The position numbers and the translations under genes are program-made. From positions 127,649 through 191,648 of the forward strand of contig CAWAJT010000002.1 in NCBI GenBank assembly GCA_963782415.1: a stretch of DNA of 64,000 nucleotides, read 5' to 3'. The notes beneath the pieces are model-generated. The model had not been told where the DNA came from. It saw only the letters and a list, made by a program, of their open reading frames with translations, and ran no database searches. Positions 36,701 to 45,181 of this stretch are shown one piece after another (within the stretch, counting starts at the first letter, position 1; each line of letters begins with the position of its first letter). The stretch is from Bog-473 sp963782415. Lineage in GTDB: Bacteria > Actinomycetota > Acidimicrobiia > Acidimicrobiales > RAAP-2.

Positions 36701-37556
36701 GTGCACCCAGGCCGTCGAGCTGGCTGAGGCCGCAGGGGACAGGGAGACGATGGCGGATGCCCTGCGGATCATCGACTGGGCGAAAATGGACCTGGGCCAG
36801 CTGGAACATCCCGTCAATTGGGAGAAGGCCCTGCAGCTCTTCGAGGAGATCGGGGATCTCCCGGGCCAGGCCGGCGTTTTGAACATGCTGGGCGGGTTCG
36901 CGTATTTCAAGGGCAATTGGGACGAGGCGGAGGTGCTGTACCGGCGCGCCCAGGCCACCGGGCGGCGGACCGGCAACGCCGTGATGGACGCGTTCTACGT
37001 GTTCAACATCGGTGAGATCGCACTCGAGCAGGGTCGGTTGGACGAAGCCGAGGAGGCCTTCGTGGCCGTCGCTCGCACGTGGCGTGCAGCCGGCTACCGG
37101 TCCGGCGCCGCCGACGCCAAGGGAAAGCTCGCCCGCGTCAACGCCGGTCAGGGTCGTTTCGACGAAGCGTTGGAACTCTTCGCGTCGTGCATTCAGGACA
37201 TGGAGGACATCGGAAGTCGCGCCGACGCCCTCGAAGCGATGTCCCGCATGGCGGAGTGCCTCCTTCAGCGCGGTGATTTCCTCCAAGCGCTCGACCTCGC
37301 CGAGCGCTGTCTTGTGCTCGCCCAGGATCTCGGTGGCGTTCCTCCCCAGATACCCCTCATCTGCCGCGTCCGCGGTGCGGCCCTCGCCCGTGCCGGGGAC
37401 TCCGTGGCTGCCCTCGAAGCGCTCGAACTCAGCCGTGTGGCCGCCCGCAGCCGGGGCGCCGAACACGAGCTGGCCTTGACCGAACGTGTGCTGGCCGACT
37501 ACCGGGTCGCGCTCGGCGCGAGTCGCCCGAGGCAGCGAACCCGGCTGAACTGGTGA
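33770..37556 (+). CDS. Double class III cyclase-AAA ATPase-TPR regulator (frameshifted)
   Basis: About 1260 residues. Cyclase domain 1 (about 35-200) has both metal Asp (FVDISGF and FGGDALL). Domain 2 (about 245-425) is altered at the first metal site (FIHYDGTD) but keeps VMGDAVNLAARL, so the pair may work like a mammalian C1/C2 heterodimer within one chain. An AAA-type ATPase follows, with Walker A GATGVGKSRL and Walker B LITVEDAHFMDE, then about 450 residues of TPR-like helices. An extra C at 35101-35102 splits the gene; removing it gives FVGREREVRQLEE. It probably makes cAMP in response to a bound signal and may act as a signalling hub. Confidence 0.82.
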
Positions 37557-37599
37557 AACGGTCGGATGTGGCGGAGCCGGTCGAAGTGGTGGACGTGGT

Positions 37600-38733
37600 C
37601 TAAGGGGCGAGGAGTCGCTCGTAGAGGTCTTCGACCTGCCTGGTCATGGCTTCGGTGGTGAAACGCGCGAGCACCTCCGCCCGGCCGGCGGCGGCCAGCC
37701 GGGCGCGCAGCTCCGGCTCCTCGAGGACACGGCGCGCCGCGGCCGCCATCCCTTCGGGGGTGGCCGGCGCCTGCAATCCCGTCCGGTTGTCGTCGACCAT
37801 CAGGGCGGCGCCACCGGCGTTGGCGACGATGATGGGCAGCCCTGCAGCCATTGCTTCGAACACGGCCAGCGGCTGATTGTCCGTCGGGCACGGATGGATG
37901 AAGACGTCGAAGGCCGGGAGAAGGCTGACGGCATCGAGCCGGAAGCCCGGCAGCCGGAGATCCACGTCGCTGGCACTCGAGCGGAGTCCCTCCGCTTCCG
38001 GGCCCTCGCCGAGGATCACGACGACGGCGTTCGGGAGACCGCGGGCGGCGTCCACGATCAACTCGGGTCGTTTCCAGTCGACCAGGCGCATCGATCCGCC
38101 CAGGACCGTCGCGGTGGGCGGGATTGCCAGCTGTGCGCGAGCATCCTCGCGCGACAGGAGGGTCGGGAGCGCGATGCCGTTGGCGATGACCTGGTTGTGT
38201 TCGTGGAGCTGGTGCATGCGGACGAGCTCGGCCTTGGTCCATTCGGATGGCAGGACCTGCATATCGACGCCACGCAGAACGAAGCGGCCGAGTCGCCGCC
38301 GCATACCGCTGTCGGACTCGGTCGGTAGGTGCGCGGTGGTGACCACGGCGGGCGTGCGCAAGGCGACGGCGGACATGATGGCGTACTGGGCCGCATGCGA
38401 GTGGGAGAGCATGGCGTGGAACACGACAGGGCGGGCAGCACGGATGGCGCGGAAGGCCCGGATGAATCCCGTGACGTCGGCGTTGCCGCGAATGCGTTGG
38501 AGCCGCACGCACGGCACACCTCGCGGAACCAATTCGTGCTCGAACTCGTCGGCCATGACGCCGAGCACCATGGGATCGAACCGATCCCGGTCGAGGTCGT
38601 CGAGCAGGTGGAGGAGGTGGCGCTCGACGCCGCCGAAGGAGTATCCCTCGACGAAGTAGACGACCCGGACCGGGTAGCGCTTGGTGGGCTTCGTACGAGA
38701 CAGTGGGACGGACTCCTCGGACACCGCGGTCAC
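37600..38733 (-). CDS. Glycosyltransferase family 4
   Basis: GT-B glycosyltransferase, about 377 residues from GTG 38733. The N-terminal acceptor domain starts RVVYFVEGYSFGGVERHLLH. The donor domain shows VLGGSMRLVDWKRPELIVDA, VVVILGEGPEAEGL, and the sugar-nucleotide motif HPCPTDNQPLAVFEAMAAGLPIIV (Glu-x7-Glu type). The upstream in-frame extension to 39258 overlaps the divergent deacetylase gene and is not credible; an ATG at 38841 is a weaker alternative. GAGGAG lies upstream of the GTG. It may decorate a surface glycan. Confidence 0.85.
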   Translation of the reverse strand: MTAVSEESVPLSRTKPTKRYPVRVVYFVEGYSFGGVERHLLHLLDDLDRDRFDPMVLGVMADEFEHELVPRGVPCVRLQRIRGNADVTGFIRAFRAIRAARPVVFHAMLSHSHAAQYAIMSAVALRTPAVVTTAHLPTESDSGMRRRLGRFVLRGVDMQVLPSEWTKAELVRMHQLHEHNQVIANGIALPTLLSREDARAQLAIPPTATVLGGSMRLVDWKRPELIVDAARGLPNAVVVILGEGPEAEGLRSSASDVDLRLPGFRLDAVSLLPAFDVFIHPCPTDNQPLAVFEAMAAGLPIIVANAGGAALMVDDNRTGLQAPATPEGMAAAARRVLEEPELRARLAAAGRAEVLARFTTEAMTRQVEDLYERLLAP

Positions 38734-38907
38734 ATTCTGCGGTGGTTGCTCCTCGAGACGGTAGTTGGCCGGGCGCCTCGCCCCGAGCCGTTCCCACCGA
38801 CAACTTCGGACGACCCGCCGCGCGACCCCAGACGATGGCATCAGGCCGCCAGGCGTCCCGGGCGCCCCCACATGGCGGTTGCTGATCTCGTGTAGACATG
38901 GGGGAGC

Positions 38908-40407
38908 ATGCAGAGACGGTGTGTACCAGGAGTGCTGGCCGCGGTAGCGGGCACGGTCGCGCTGCTCGGGGTCGGCGTGCCGGTGAGCACGCCCGCCGTC
39001 GGCGCGACGGCAACGAGCCAGCCGGCGTTCACCACATCGCAGGCTCCTGGCGGGGCGGCAACGGCGGGACACAAGGTCATTGCCCTCACCTTCGACGACG
39101 GCCCCGGCCCGTACACCCCACAGGTGCTCTCCGTGCTCGAGCACTACCAGGTGCAGGCTTCCTTCTTCGAGATCGGTGAGGAAGTGGCGGCCTACCCCCA
39201 GTACGCAAAGATGGTGGCGGCGGCGGGATTCCCGGTCGAGAGCCACACCTGGAGCCACCCTGACCTCGCCACGCTGCCCGCCTCGTCGGTCGACGCGCAG
39301 ATCGACATGACCCAGACCGAGATTCGAAACGTGACCGGGACCACGCCGCAGTGCGTGCGTCCTCCGTACGACTCGTGGAATGCCGGCGCCCTGGCACAGA
39401 TCGCGTCACGGGGGCTCACCACCATGAGCTATTCCATAGACCCAAGGGACTGGACGCGCCCCGGCGTGCCGGCGATCGTGCGTGGGGTCGTGGGTGCCGC
39501 GTTCCCCGGGGCGGTCGTCGATCTGCACGACGGCGGCGGTGATCGATCCGAGACGGTCGCCGCCCTCCCGCAGATCATCACGCAACTGCGGGCGATGGGA
39601 TACACCTTCGTCTCCATCTGCGGCAGCGCGCCGGTCTCGAGACCGCAGGTCAGCGCCACGTACGCGTTCGGAAACGCGCCGGCTCCGGGGCCGCCGGTCA
39701 CCTCCAACCTGCCGTACGTTGGCGCGGCCGCCACCTCGGACGGCGCCGGCTACTGGGAGGTGGCGTCCGACGGCGGCATCTTCTCCTTCGGCGACGCGGC
39801 CTTCTTCGGCTCCATGGGAGGCAGGCCCCTCAACGCCCCCATCGTGGGCATGGCCGCCACCTCGGACGGCGCCGGCTACTGGGAGGTGGCGTCCGACGGG
39901 GGCATCTTCTCCTTCGGCGACGCGGCCTTCTTCGGCTCCATGGGAGGCAGGCCCCTCAACGCCCCCATCGTGGGCATGGCCGCCACCTCGGACGGCGCCG
40001 GCTACTGGGAGGTGGCGTCCGACGGCGGCATCTTCTCCTTCGGCGACGCGGCCTTCTTCGGCTCCATGGGAGGCAGGCCCCTCAACGCCCCCATCGTGGG
40101 CATGGCCGCCACCTCGGACGGCGCCGGCTACTGGGAGGTGGCGTCCGACGGCGGCATCTTCTCCTTCGGCGACGCGGCCTTCTTCGGCTCCATGGGAGGC
40201 AGGCCCCTCAACGCCCCCATCGTGGGCATGGCCGCCACCTCGGACGGCGCCGGCTACTGGGAGGTGGCGTCCGACGGGGGCATCTTCTCCTTCAACGCAC
40301 CGTTCTACGGTTCTCGTGGCGGGCTCGGTGCGGATCGCTTCTTCGCCATTGTCACGAGTCCCGCCTTCACGGGGTATCTCCTGGCCGGCCAGCACCCGGC
40401 CGAGTAG
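38908..40407 (+). CDS. Secreted polysaccharide deacetylase (NodB domain) with 42-residue repeats
   Basis: 499 residues. A signal peptide (about 1-35) precedes a CE4 NodB domain (about 52-245): motif 1 TFDDGP (Asp pair), motif 2 SHTWSHPDL (metal His), motif 3 RPPYDSW, motif 4 DPRDW, motif 5 VVDLHDGGG. It removes N- or O-acetyl groups from polysaccharide or peptidoglycan. The C-terminal part is five repeats of the family seen in the GH26-like proteins, here as GYWEVASDGGIFSFGDAAFF. The start is the ATG after GGGGGAG. It is convergent with the SGNH protein that carries the same repeat, so the two may act on the same surface polymer. Confidence 0.88.
   Translation: MQRRCVPGVLAAVAGTVALLGVGVPVSTPAVGATATSQPAFTTSQAPGGAATAGHKVIALTFDDGPGPYTPQVLSVLEHYQVQASFFEIGEEVAAYPQYAKMVAAAGFPVESHTWSHPDLATLPASSVDAQIDMTQTEIRNVTGTTPQCVRPPYDSWNAGALAQIASRGLTTMSYSIDPRDWTRPGVPAIVRGVVGAAFPGAVVDLHDGGGDRSETVAALPQIITQLRAMGYTFVSICGSAPVSRPQVSATYAFGNAPAPGPPVTSNLPYVGAAATSDGAGYWEVASDGGIFSFGDAAFFGSMGGRPLNAPIVGMAATSDGAGYWEVASDGGIFSFGDAAFFGSMGGRPLNAPIVGMAATSDGAGYWEVASDGGIFSFGDAAFFGSMGGRPLNAPIVGMAATSDGAGYWEVASDGGIFSFGDAAFFGSMGGRPLNAPIVGMAATSDGAGYWEVASDGGIFSFNAPFYGSRGGLGADRFFAIVTSPAFTGYLLAGQHPAE
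39727..40320 (+). repeat. Near-identical 126-bp tandem repeat array in the deacetylase gene
   Basis: Four full units (start positions 39727, 39853, 39979, 40105) and a fifth partial unit (40231-40320) are nearly identical in DNA sequence, differing mainly at one Gly codon (GGC or GGG). Such identity means recent unequal crossing-over or gene conversion, and copy number probably varies. It is also a place where a short-read assembly could collapse. Confidence 0.9.
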
Positions 40408-40444
40408 CCCTTCACGCCATCGGCGCCCCGGTACCGCCGCAGGT

Positions 40445-40468
40445 GCGACGTCGCCTGGGCGACGCGGG
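40445..40468. terminator. Candidate bidirectional terminator between convergent repeat-protein genes
   Basis: GTCGC (40450-40454) and GCGAC (40459-40463) form a stem around a CTGG loop, within a longer GC-rich dyad. It lies between the stop of the deacetylase (40407) and the stop of the SGNH protein (40471). No U tract is present. Confidence 0.4.
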
Positions 40469-40470
40469 AC

Positions 40471-41868
40471 TCAGCCGCGGGCGAGCGTGGTCGACACCAG
40501 CGAGGCCAGTGCGACGGCGCCCGGGCCGTCAACGGCGAGGTGGGTCCCGTCAGCACCAAACCATTGCGGGTTCTGCGCCGCCAAGGTGGCCCAGTCGGCT
40601 ACCACGACCCGTTGGTATCGGGCGGCGCCGCGTGCCAGGACGGCGTTGTCAAGATTTTGCCAGGAGCGATCCACATGGACGTTGACGAACACGACACGCC
40701 GCGCCGCCGTAAGGATCGACATCATGGTGTCGACATCGGCATCGCTGATCGGACCGTTCGTGCCCAACCCGACGATGACCTCTTCCCCCAGTCGTCCCTG
40801 CGCCTTCAAGTCTCGAAGGATCGACTCGCCCTGCGACCATTGGCGCCCAACCGCGGCGTCGACGTCGATACCGGGGACGTCGGAGCGGAGCGGGTCTCGG
40901 TAGTCGACCATGATGGAGTCCCCGACAGCCGTTACCCGCGCCGCTGGTCTCGGTGCGAACGTTGGGGTCCCGTAGAAGCCCGAGCTTCCGTAGGAGAACA
41001 CCCCGCCGTCAGCTCCGATGAATCGGTAGCCGTGGCCACTGCCCGACGCCTCCATGCCGACGATCCGGGCGTTCAGGGTCAGGTTGCCGGCTGATCCGTA
41101 GAACGGGGCGTCGAAAGCGAAGACTCCGCCGTCGGCCGCGACGAGCCAGTAGCCACGGGAGTCCGCGTCCTCTGCAATCCCGACGACAGGCTCATTGATA
41201 TGGATGGAGCCGGTCGATCCCCAGTACGGGGCGCCGAACGCGAAGACGCCGCCGTCGGTGGCCGCCAACCAGTATCCGCTCCCATCGTGAGTAGCCGCCA
41301 TGCCGATGACCGGCTCGTTGAGCGCCATCGAACCGGTCGATCCCAAGAAGGGAGCCCCATAGGCGAAGACGCCGCCGTCGATGGCGACCAGCCAGTATCC
41401 CCCCGTTGTCGCGTCAACCGCCATGCCGATCACCGGCTCGTTGAGGTGCAGTGATCCCGTCGAACCGCGGAACTGCGCGTCGCCGAAGGTGAACACGCCG
41501 CCGTCGGCGGCGACGAGGTAGTAGCCACCCCCATCCGGTGTCGCGGCGATGCCGACGACCGGAGCATTCAAAGACGTCTGCTCGCCCAAATAGGGAGCAT
41601 CCCCGCAGGCCGCGACGAATCCGTCCTGTGTCACGATCCAATAGCCCCCGTCGTCATGAGTCTCCGCGATGCCGACGACCTCGCCGTCGGAGGGAAACGC
41701 GGCAGATTGGACACAGCTTGGCCCCACCACACGAGGGATGACCGCTGCTCGCGCGGGCGATGCGGGCAGGACAAGAGAGAGTGAAGCGAGCGCACCGACG
41801 GCGCTCACCGTGAGCGCACCGCCACACCTCGACCACCGGCGCGCACAGGTCGAGCGGGCAACTCCCAT
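40471..41868 (-). CDS. Secreted SGNH-type hydrolase/acyltransferase with 42-residue repeats
   Basis: 465 residues from ATG 41868, which puts a standard signal peptide first; an in-frame ATG at 41958 would add 30 residues. About seven repeats (about 55-290; core GYWLVAADGGVFAF) precede a C-terminal SGNH domain: block I VTAVGDSIMVDY (Ser), block III VGLGTNGPI (Asn), block V DGTHLAVDG (Asp and His). The domain resembles the soluble part of acyltransferase/OatA-like proteins and probably removes or moves acyl groups on surface glycans. Unlike the other repeat genes it sits just downstream of tRNA-Leu on the same strand. Confidence 0.87.
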   Translation of the reverse strand: MGVARSTCARRWSRCGGALTVSAVGALASLSLVLPASPARAAVIPRVVGPSCVQSAAFPSDGEVVGIAETHDDGGYWIVTQDGFVAACGDAPYLGEQTSLNAPVVGIAATPDGGGYYLVAADGGVFTFGDAQFRGSTGSLHLNEPVIGMAVDATTGGYWLVAIDGGVFAYGAPFLGSTGSMALNEPVIGMAATHDGSGYWLAATDGGVFAFGAPYWGSTGSIHINEPVVGIAEDADSRGYWLVAADGGVFAFDAPFYGSAGNLTLNARIVGMEASGSGHGYRFIGADGGVFSYGSSGFYGTPTFAPRPAARVTAVGDSIMVDYRDPLRSDVPGIDVDAAVGRQWSQGESILRDLKAQGRLGEEVIVGLGTNGPISDADVDTMMSILTAARRVVFVNVHVDRSWQNLDNAVLARGAARYQRVVVADWATLAAQNPQWFGADGTHLAVDGPGAVALASLVSTTLARG

Positions 41869-42052
41869 TGCCCACGATCGCACATTTCTGGTCAGGGCGG
41901 GCGGGCCGGTGAGCGGGTCGAGCAGGGACCTGGACGGGCAGCGGTCCCGACCACTCATCCGCTCGTGTGAGCACTCCCTGTTTCGGGCCGCCCAATCCCG
42001 GGCTGTCCGGAGCGGAGAGCAGGTTTCGTCGAGCCCCGAGCGGGTGTCTGGT

Positions 42053-42139
42053 TGGTGGGCGAGGGGGGACTTGAACCCCCACATCCTTTCGGACACAGGA
42101 ACCTGAATCCTCCGCGTCTGCCAATTCCGCCACTCGCCC
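42053..42139 (-). tRNA. tRNA-Leu (anticodon CAG), with CCA encoded
   Basis: On the minus strand the acceptor arms GGGCGAG (42133-42139) and CTCGCCC (42057-42063) pair fully. The D arm (GGCGGAATTGGCAGACGC), anticodon loop TTCAGGT with CAG, a long class II variable arm (GTCCGAAAGGAT region), and T arm GGGGG-TTCAAGT-CCCCC are all visible. Discriminator A and a genomic CCA (42053-42055) follow. The first anticodon-stem pair is G-G rather than Watson-Crick. The gene is intact, unlike the tRNA-Val remnant at 59.0 kb. Confidence 0.95.
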
Positions 42140-42275
42140 GGGTGACCGGACAACAGTAGTCGCTGAATCAGGTGCCAGAATCCGTGCCTCGCCACCATTC
42201 CGGTGGAGATGACCAGGTCAGATGGGCCTCGTGAATCCCTCTCGGGCGCAGCGGACCGGTAATCTCTGGGAGACC

Positions 42276-42932
42276 ATGGGACTCCAGCAGTTTGAGGAGC
42301 GACTCGAGCGCCTGGTGGAGGGCACGTTGGCCAAGCCGTTTCGAAGCAACCTCCAGCCGGTCGAAATCGGCCGGAGGCTGACACGCGAGATGGACCTGCA
42401 CCGACGGGTGGGGGTACGCGGCCTCATTGCGCCAAATGCCTTCGCCGTGACGCTCTCGCCGGCCGACGTGAGTCGCTTTTCCAATTTCATTGACGCGCTC
42501 TCCCGTGAACTGGCCGATGCCGCCCGTGAACACGCCCGGATCGAGGGCTACTCCTTTGTCGGTCCGGTCGAGGTGGAGATCTTCGAGGGCGAAAGCCTGA
42601 AACCGGGGCGGTTCACCGTGACCGCGGAAGTCCACGAGAGCGAGGACGGTGGGTTCCTCGCCGAGCTCGTGCTCCCCGATGGGCGCCGTGTGGCGGTGGG
42701 CTCGGAGGCGGTGGTCATCGGTCGGCTGCCCGAATGCGAAGTCGTGTTGCCGGACTCGAACGTGAGTCGGCGCCACGCTGAGGTGCGACGCAAGGGTGAT
42801 GGCGTCTTCGTCACCGACCTCGGATCCACCAACGGCACCCGGGTCAATGGCACCCCGGTGCGCGAGCAGCTCCTCGCCAGCGGCGACGAGGTCAGCGTGG
42901 GCTCGACGAAGCTCGTCTTCGAAATGTCGTGA
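42276..42932 (+). CDS. fhaA: FhaA-like protein (DUF3662 plus FHA domain)
   Basis: 218 residues. The N-terminal DUF3662 domain (1-115) begins MGLQQFEERLERLVEGTLAKPF, characteristic of FhaA. The C-terminal FHA domain (about 135-215) has IGRLPECEV, SNVSRRHAEV and DLGSTNGTRVNG, which bind phosphothreonine. The mycobacterial protein (about 530 residues) has a long linker that is absent here. GGGAG precedes the ATG at 42276; an ATG at 42222 is less likely. In mycobacteria FhaA binds the pseudokinase MviN and regulates peptidoglycan synthesis. First gene of the FHA-phosphatase-kinase block. Confidence 0.93.
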   Translation: MGLQQFEERLERLVEGTLAKPFRSNLQPVEIGRRLTREMDLHRRVGVRGLIAPNAFAVTLSPADVSRFSNFIDALSRELADAAREHARIEGYSFVGPVEVEIFEGESLKPGRFTVTAEVHESEDGGFLAELVLPDGRRVAVGSEAVVIGRLPECEVVLPDSNVSRRHAEVRRKGDGVFVTDLGSTNGTRVNGTPVREQLLASGDEVSVGSTKLVFEMS

Positions 42933-43462
42933 CGCCGCCCGGTCCCGGCGTCGTCCTGCTCGCTACCCAGAACCTGAATGCGGTCCTCCGCATCATGCAG
43001 TGGGGGGTGATCGCGCTCATCTTCATCTTCTTCCTGCGGGTCATCCGGGCCGTGTGGGTCGAGATGAGTCCGGCCACCATCCGCAAGCCCCGCTCGGTGC
43101 GGCGCCAAGAGCGCCGCGAAGAGCGGGCCGCGGTGCGCCCGGCCGCCCAGGCCAAGCCGACTCGCCGCCGCCAGCTGTACCTCAAGGTGATTCAGCCGCC
43201 CGAGCACGTGGGACGCACCTACGACCTCGACGACGAACTGACCATCGGGCGCTCGCCCGGCTGCGGAGTGGCGATGCCCGAGGACATCTACACGTCGACT
43301 CTGCACGCCCGCTTGTTCCGGCGCAACGACCAGCTCTGGGTCGAGGACCTGGGCTCCACCAACGGGACGTTCGTCAACTCCGAACAGATCAAGCAGGCAT
43401 TGCGCCTGGGCAAGGGCGACCTGTTGCAGATCGGCTCCACGGTCTTCGAGGTTTCCCGTTGA
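42929..43462 (+). CDS. fhaB: FhaB-like membrane-anchored FHA protein
   Basis: 177 residues. One membrane segment (about 20-40), a basic linker, then an FHA domain (about 85-175) with LTIGRSPGCGV, YTSTLHARLF and DLGSTNGTFVN. It starts at GTG 42929, overlapping the fhaA stop by four bases (GTGA). In mycobacteria FhaB (FipA) is a division-associated phosphothreonine reader; the role here is inferred from synteny. It is followed by the phosphatase gene, again with overlap. Confidence 0.93.
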   Translation: MTPPGPGVVLLATQNLNAVLRIMQWGVIALIFIFFLRVIRAVWVEMSPATIRKPRSVRRQERREERAAVRPAAQAKPTRRRQLYLKVIQPPEHVGRTYDLDDELTIGRSPGCGVAMPEDIYTSTLHARLFRRNDQLWVEDLGSTNGTFVNSEQIKQALRLGKGDLLQIGSTVFEVSR

Positions 43463-45129
43463 CGGTACTGCGGTCGGGGTCAGCCTCCGACGTGGGGCGG
43501 GTCCGCACCGTCAACCAGGACCTGCCGCTGGAACGAGCGAACCTCTACGCCGTCGCCGACGGCATGGGTGGTCACGTCGGTGGCGAGGTGGCGGCCCGGG
43601 TCGCCGTCGAAACGCTCGAACAGGCCTTCGAGCGGGAGCCGACAGTGGACGGTCTGCGCGATGCGTTCTTCGAGGCCAATGCCGCCATCTGGCATGAGAG
43701 CCAGGCGAACGAGGACCTTCGGGGCATGGGAACGACACTCACGGCCGTGGCGCTGGTCGGTGGTACCCGGGGTCGCGACGTGCTTGCGCTGGCCAACGTC
43801 GGCGACTCACGGGCCTACGTGTTCGCGGCTGGCGAAATGACGCAGGTCACCGACGATCACAGCCTGGCCGAAGAACGGATGCGGCAAGGGGAGATGACGG
43901 AGGCGGAAGCAGCAGTCCATCCGCAGCGGCACATCCTCACGCGCGCCCTCGGCGTCTCGGACCATGTCGAGGCCGACATGTGGGAGCTTGACCTCCGCAG
44001 CGGAGACCGGTTGGTCCTGTGTTCGGACGGATTGACCAACGAGGTCGACACCGAAGAAATGGCCGAGATCCTCGGCGTCGTCGACGACCCCGAGGAGGCG
44101 GCGGCGCGCTTGGTGGAGGCGGCCAACGATCACGGGGGTGCCGACAACATCACCGTCGTCGTTATCGACGTGCAGGTCGGAGAGGACGGCGACACCGGCG
44201 CGGCCCGGGTACGCCCGCTTCAGCTCGCCGCTGCAGCCGGGATGGCCGCAACGACGGCCGCCGTCCCGGTTGTCGAGGCGTTGCCGAGCGAGCCGCCGGC
44301 GGGGCGGGGGCCGGTGCCGGCGCCTGCACCCGAGTCCGCCGGGAGTCCCGAACCGGACGCCGGCACCGGGGCGGGCACCCGGGCACCGGCTGAACAGGCC
44401 TTCGCCGACGCCACCGCCGTCGTCCCGGCGGTCGGGTCGGACCAGACACTGGCGCCCGGCTCCCGTCTCGTCTTCGGGGGCGAACCGACAACCCTGGCCG
44501 AGACAGGTCCGCGCAGCGACGAGTTCTTCATGGGCTCGACCGCGTCCGTCCCGGTGGCGCGTTCGACCACGCGGGTCCCGCCGCCACCCGGCACTCGGGC
44601 GACCGACAGGCCACCGGACAAAGAGAGCCGCGGGGCGCGCCGCCGCCGGCTCGGTATCCCGCGCCGGATCACGCCGCGGGTCATCGGCTTCGTCCTCTTG
44701 GTGGCGGCGGTGCCGGTCGCCGCGTACTACGTCCTCAAGTGGTACGCCTACGACAACTGGATCGTCACGTCGCAGGGCGAGCAGATCGTGGTCAAACAGG
44801 GCCAACCCGGTGGCGTGCTGTGGTTCCACCCCAAGGTGGTGGACCGCACCGGCTACACCACCGCGCAGGTCCTTCCGGCGGCCGTGGCGCCACTCAAGGC
44901 GGGGGTGCAGCGGTCGTCGCTCAAGGCGGCCAAGCAATACGTGACCAGCATCACCACCGTGCCCACCACGACAACGACGACGTTCGCCACGACCACGACG
45001 ACGCTCGCGCCGCATCGGACATTCGCGCCGATCCCCACGACCACCACGGTGCCCGCCACGACCACGACCACGACCGCCGCGACCGCCGCGCCGACCGTCT
45101 CCGTGACCGCACCGACGGCGGCGCCGTGA
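43459..45129 (+). CDS. pstP: PP2C-family protein phosphatase, PstP-like
   Basis: 557 residues. Residues 1-235 are a PP2C domain: ADGMGGHVGGEVAA, GMGTTLTAVAL, NVGDSRAYV, DDHSLAEE, LCSDGLTNEV, GGADNITVVVID. A Pro/Ala-rich cytoplasmic linker, one membrane segment (about 413-430) and an extracellular tail ending in polythreonine follow. It removes phosphate from targets of the PASTA kinase downstream. The start is TTG 43459, overlapping the fhaB stop (TTGA). In mycobacteria rodA, pbpA and pknA come next; here pknB follows at once. The long frame open from 42796 is a shadow through fhaA/fhaB. Confidence 0.92.
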   Translation: MTVLRSGSASDVGRVRTVNQDLPLERANLYAVADGMGGHVGGEVAARVAVETLEQAFEREPTVDGLRDAFFEANAAIWHESQANEDLRGMGTTLTAVALVGGTRGRDVLALANVGDSRAYVFAAGEMTQVTDDHSLAEERMRQGEMTEAEAAVHPQRHILTRALGVSDHVEADMWELDLRSGDRLVLCSDGLTNEVDTEEMAEILGVVDDPEEAAARLVEAANDHGGADNITVVVIDVQVGEDGDTGAARVRPLQLAAAAGMAATTAAVPVVEALPSEPPAGRGPVPAPAPESAGSPEPDAGTGAGTRAPAEQAFADATAVVPAVGSDQTLAPGSRLVFGGEPTTLAETGPRSDEFFMGSTASVPVARSTTRVPPPPGTRATDRPPDKESRGARRRRLGIPRRITPRVIGFVLLVAAVPVAAYYVLKWYAYDNWIVTSQGEQIVVKQGQPGGVLWFHPKVVDRTGYTTAQVLPAAVAPLKAGVQRSSLKAAKQYVTSITTVPTTTTTTFATTTTTLAPHRTFAPIPTTTTVPATTTTTTAATAAPTVSVTAPTAAP

Positions 45130-45181
45130 CGGGCCGGTGCGTGCCGCGTCGGCGAAGGCCTCCAGCGTAGGCTCGGGCGCC

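Noticed and set aside
39727..40320. CRISPR-like array
   Set aside because: The units are contiguous 126-bp in-frame coding repeats with no spacers.
42796..43458. N-terminal extension of the PP2C phosphatase through fhaA/fhaB
   Set aside because: It is a shadow frame; the PP2C domain begins just after the TTG at 43459 and the upstream frame has low-complexity composition.
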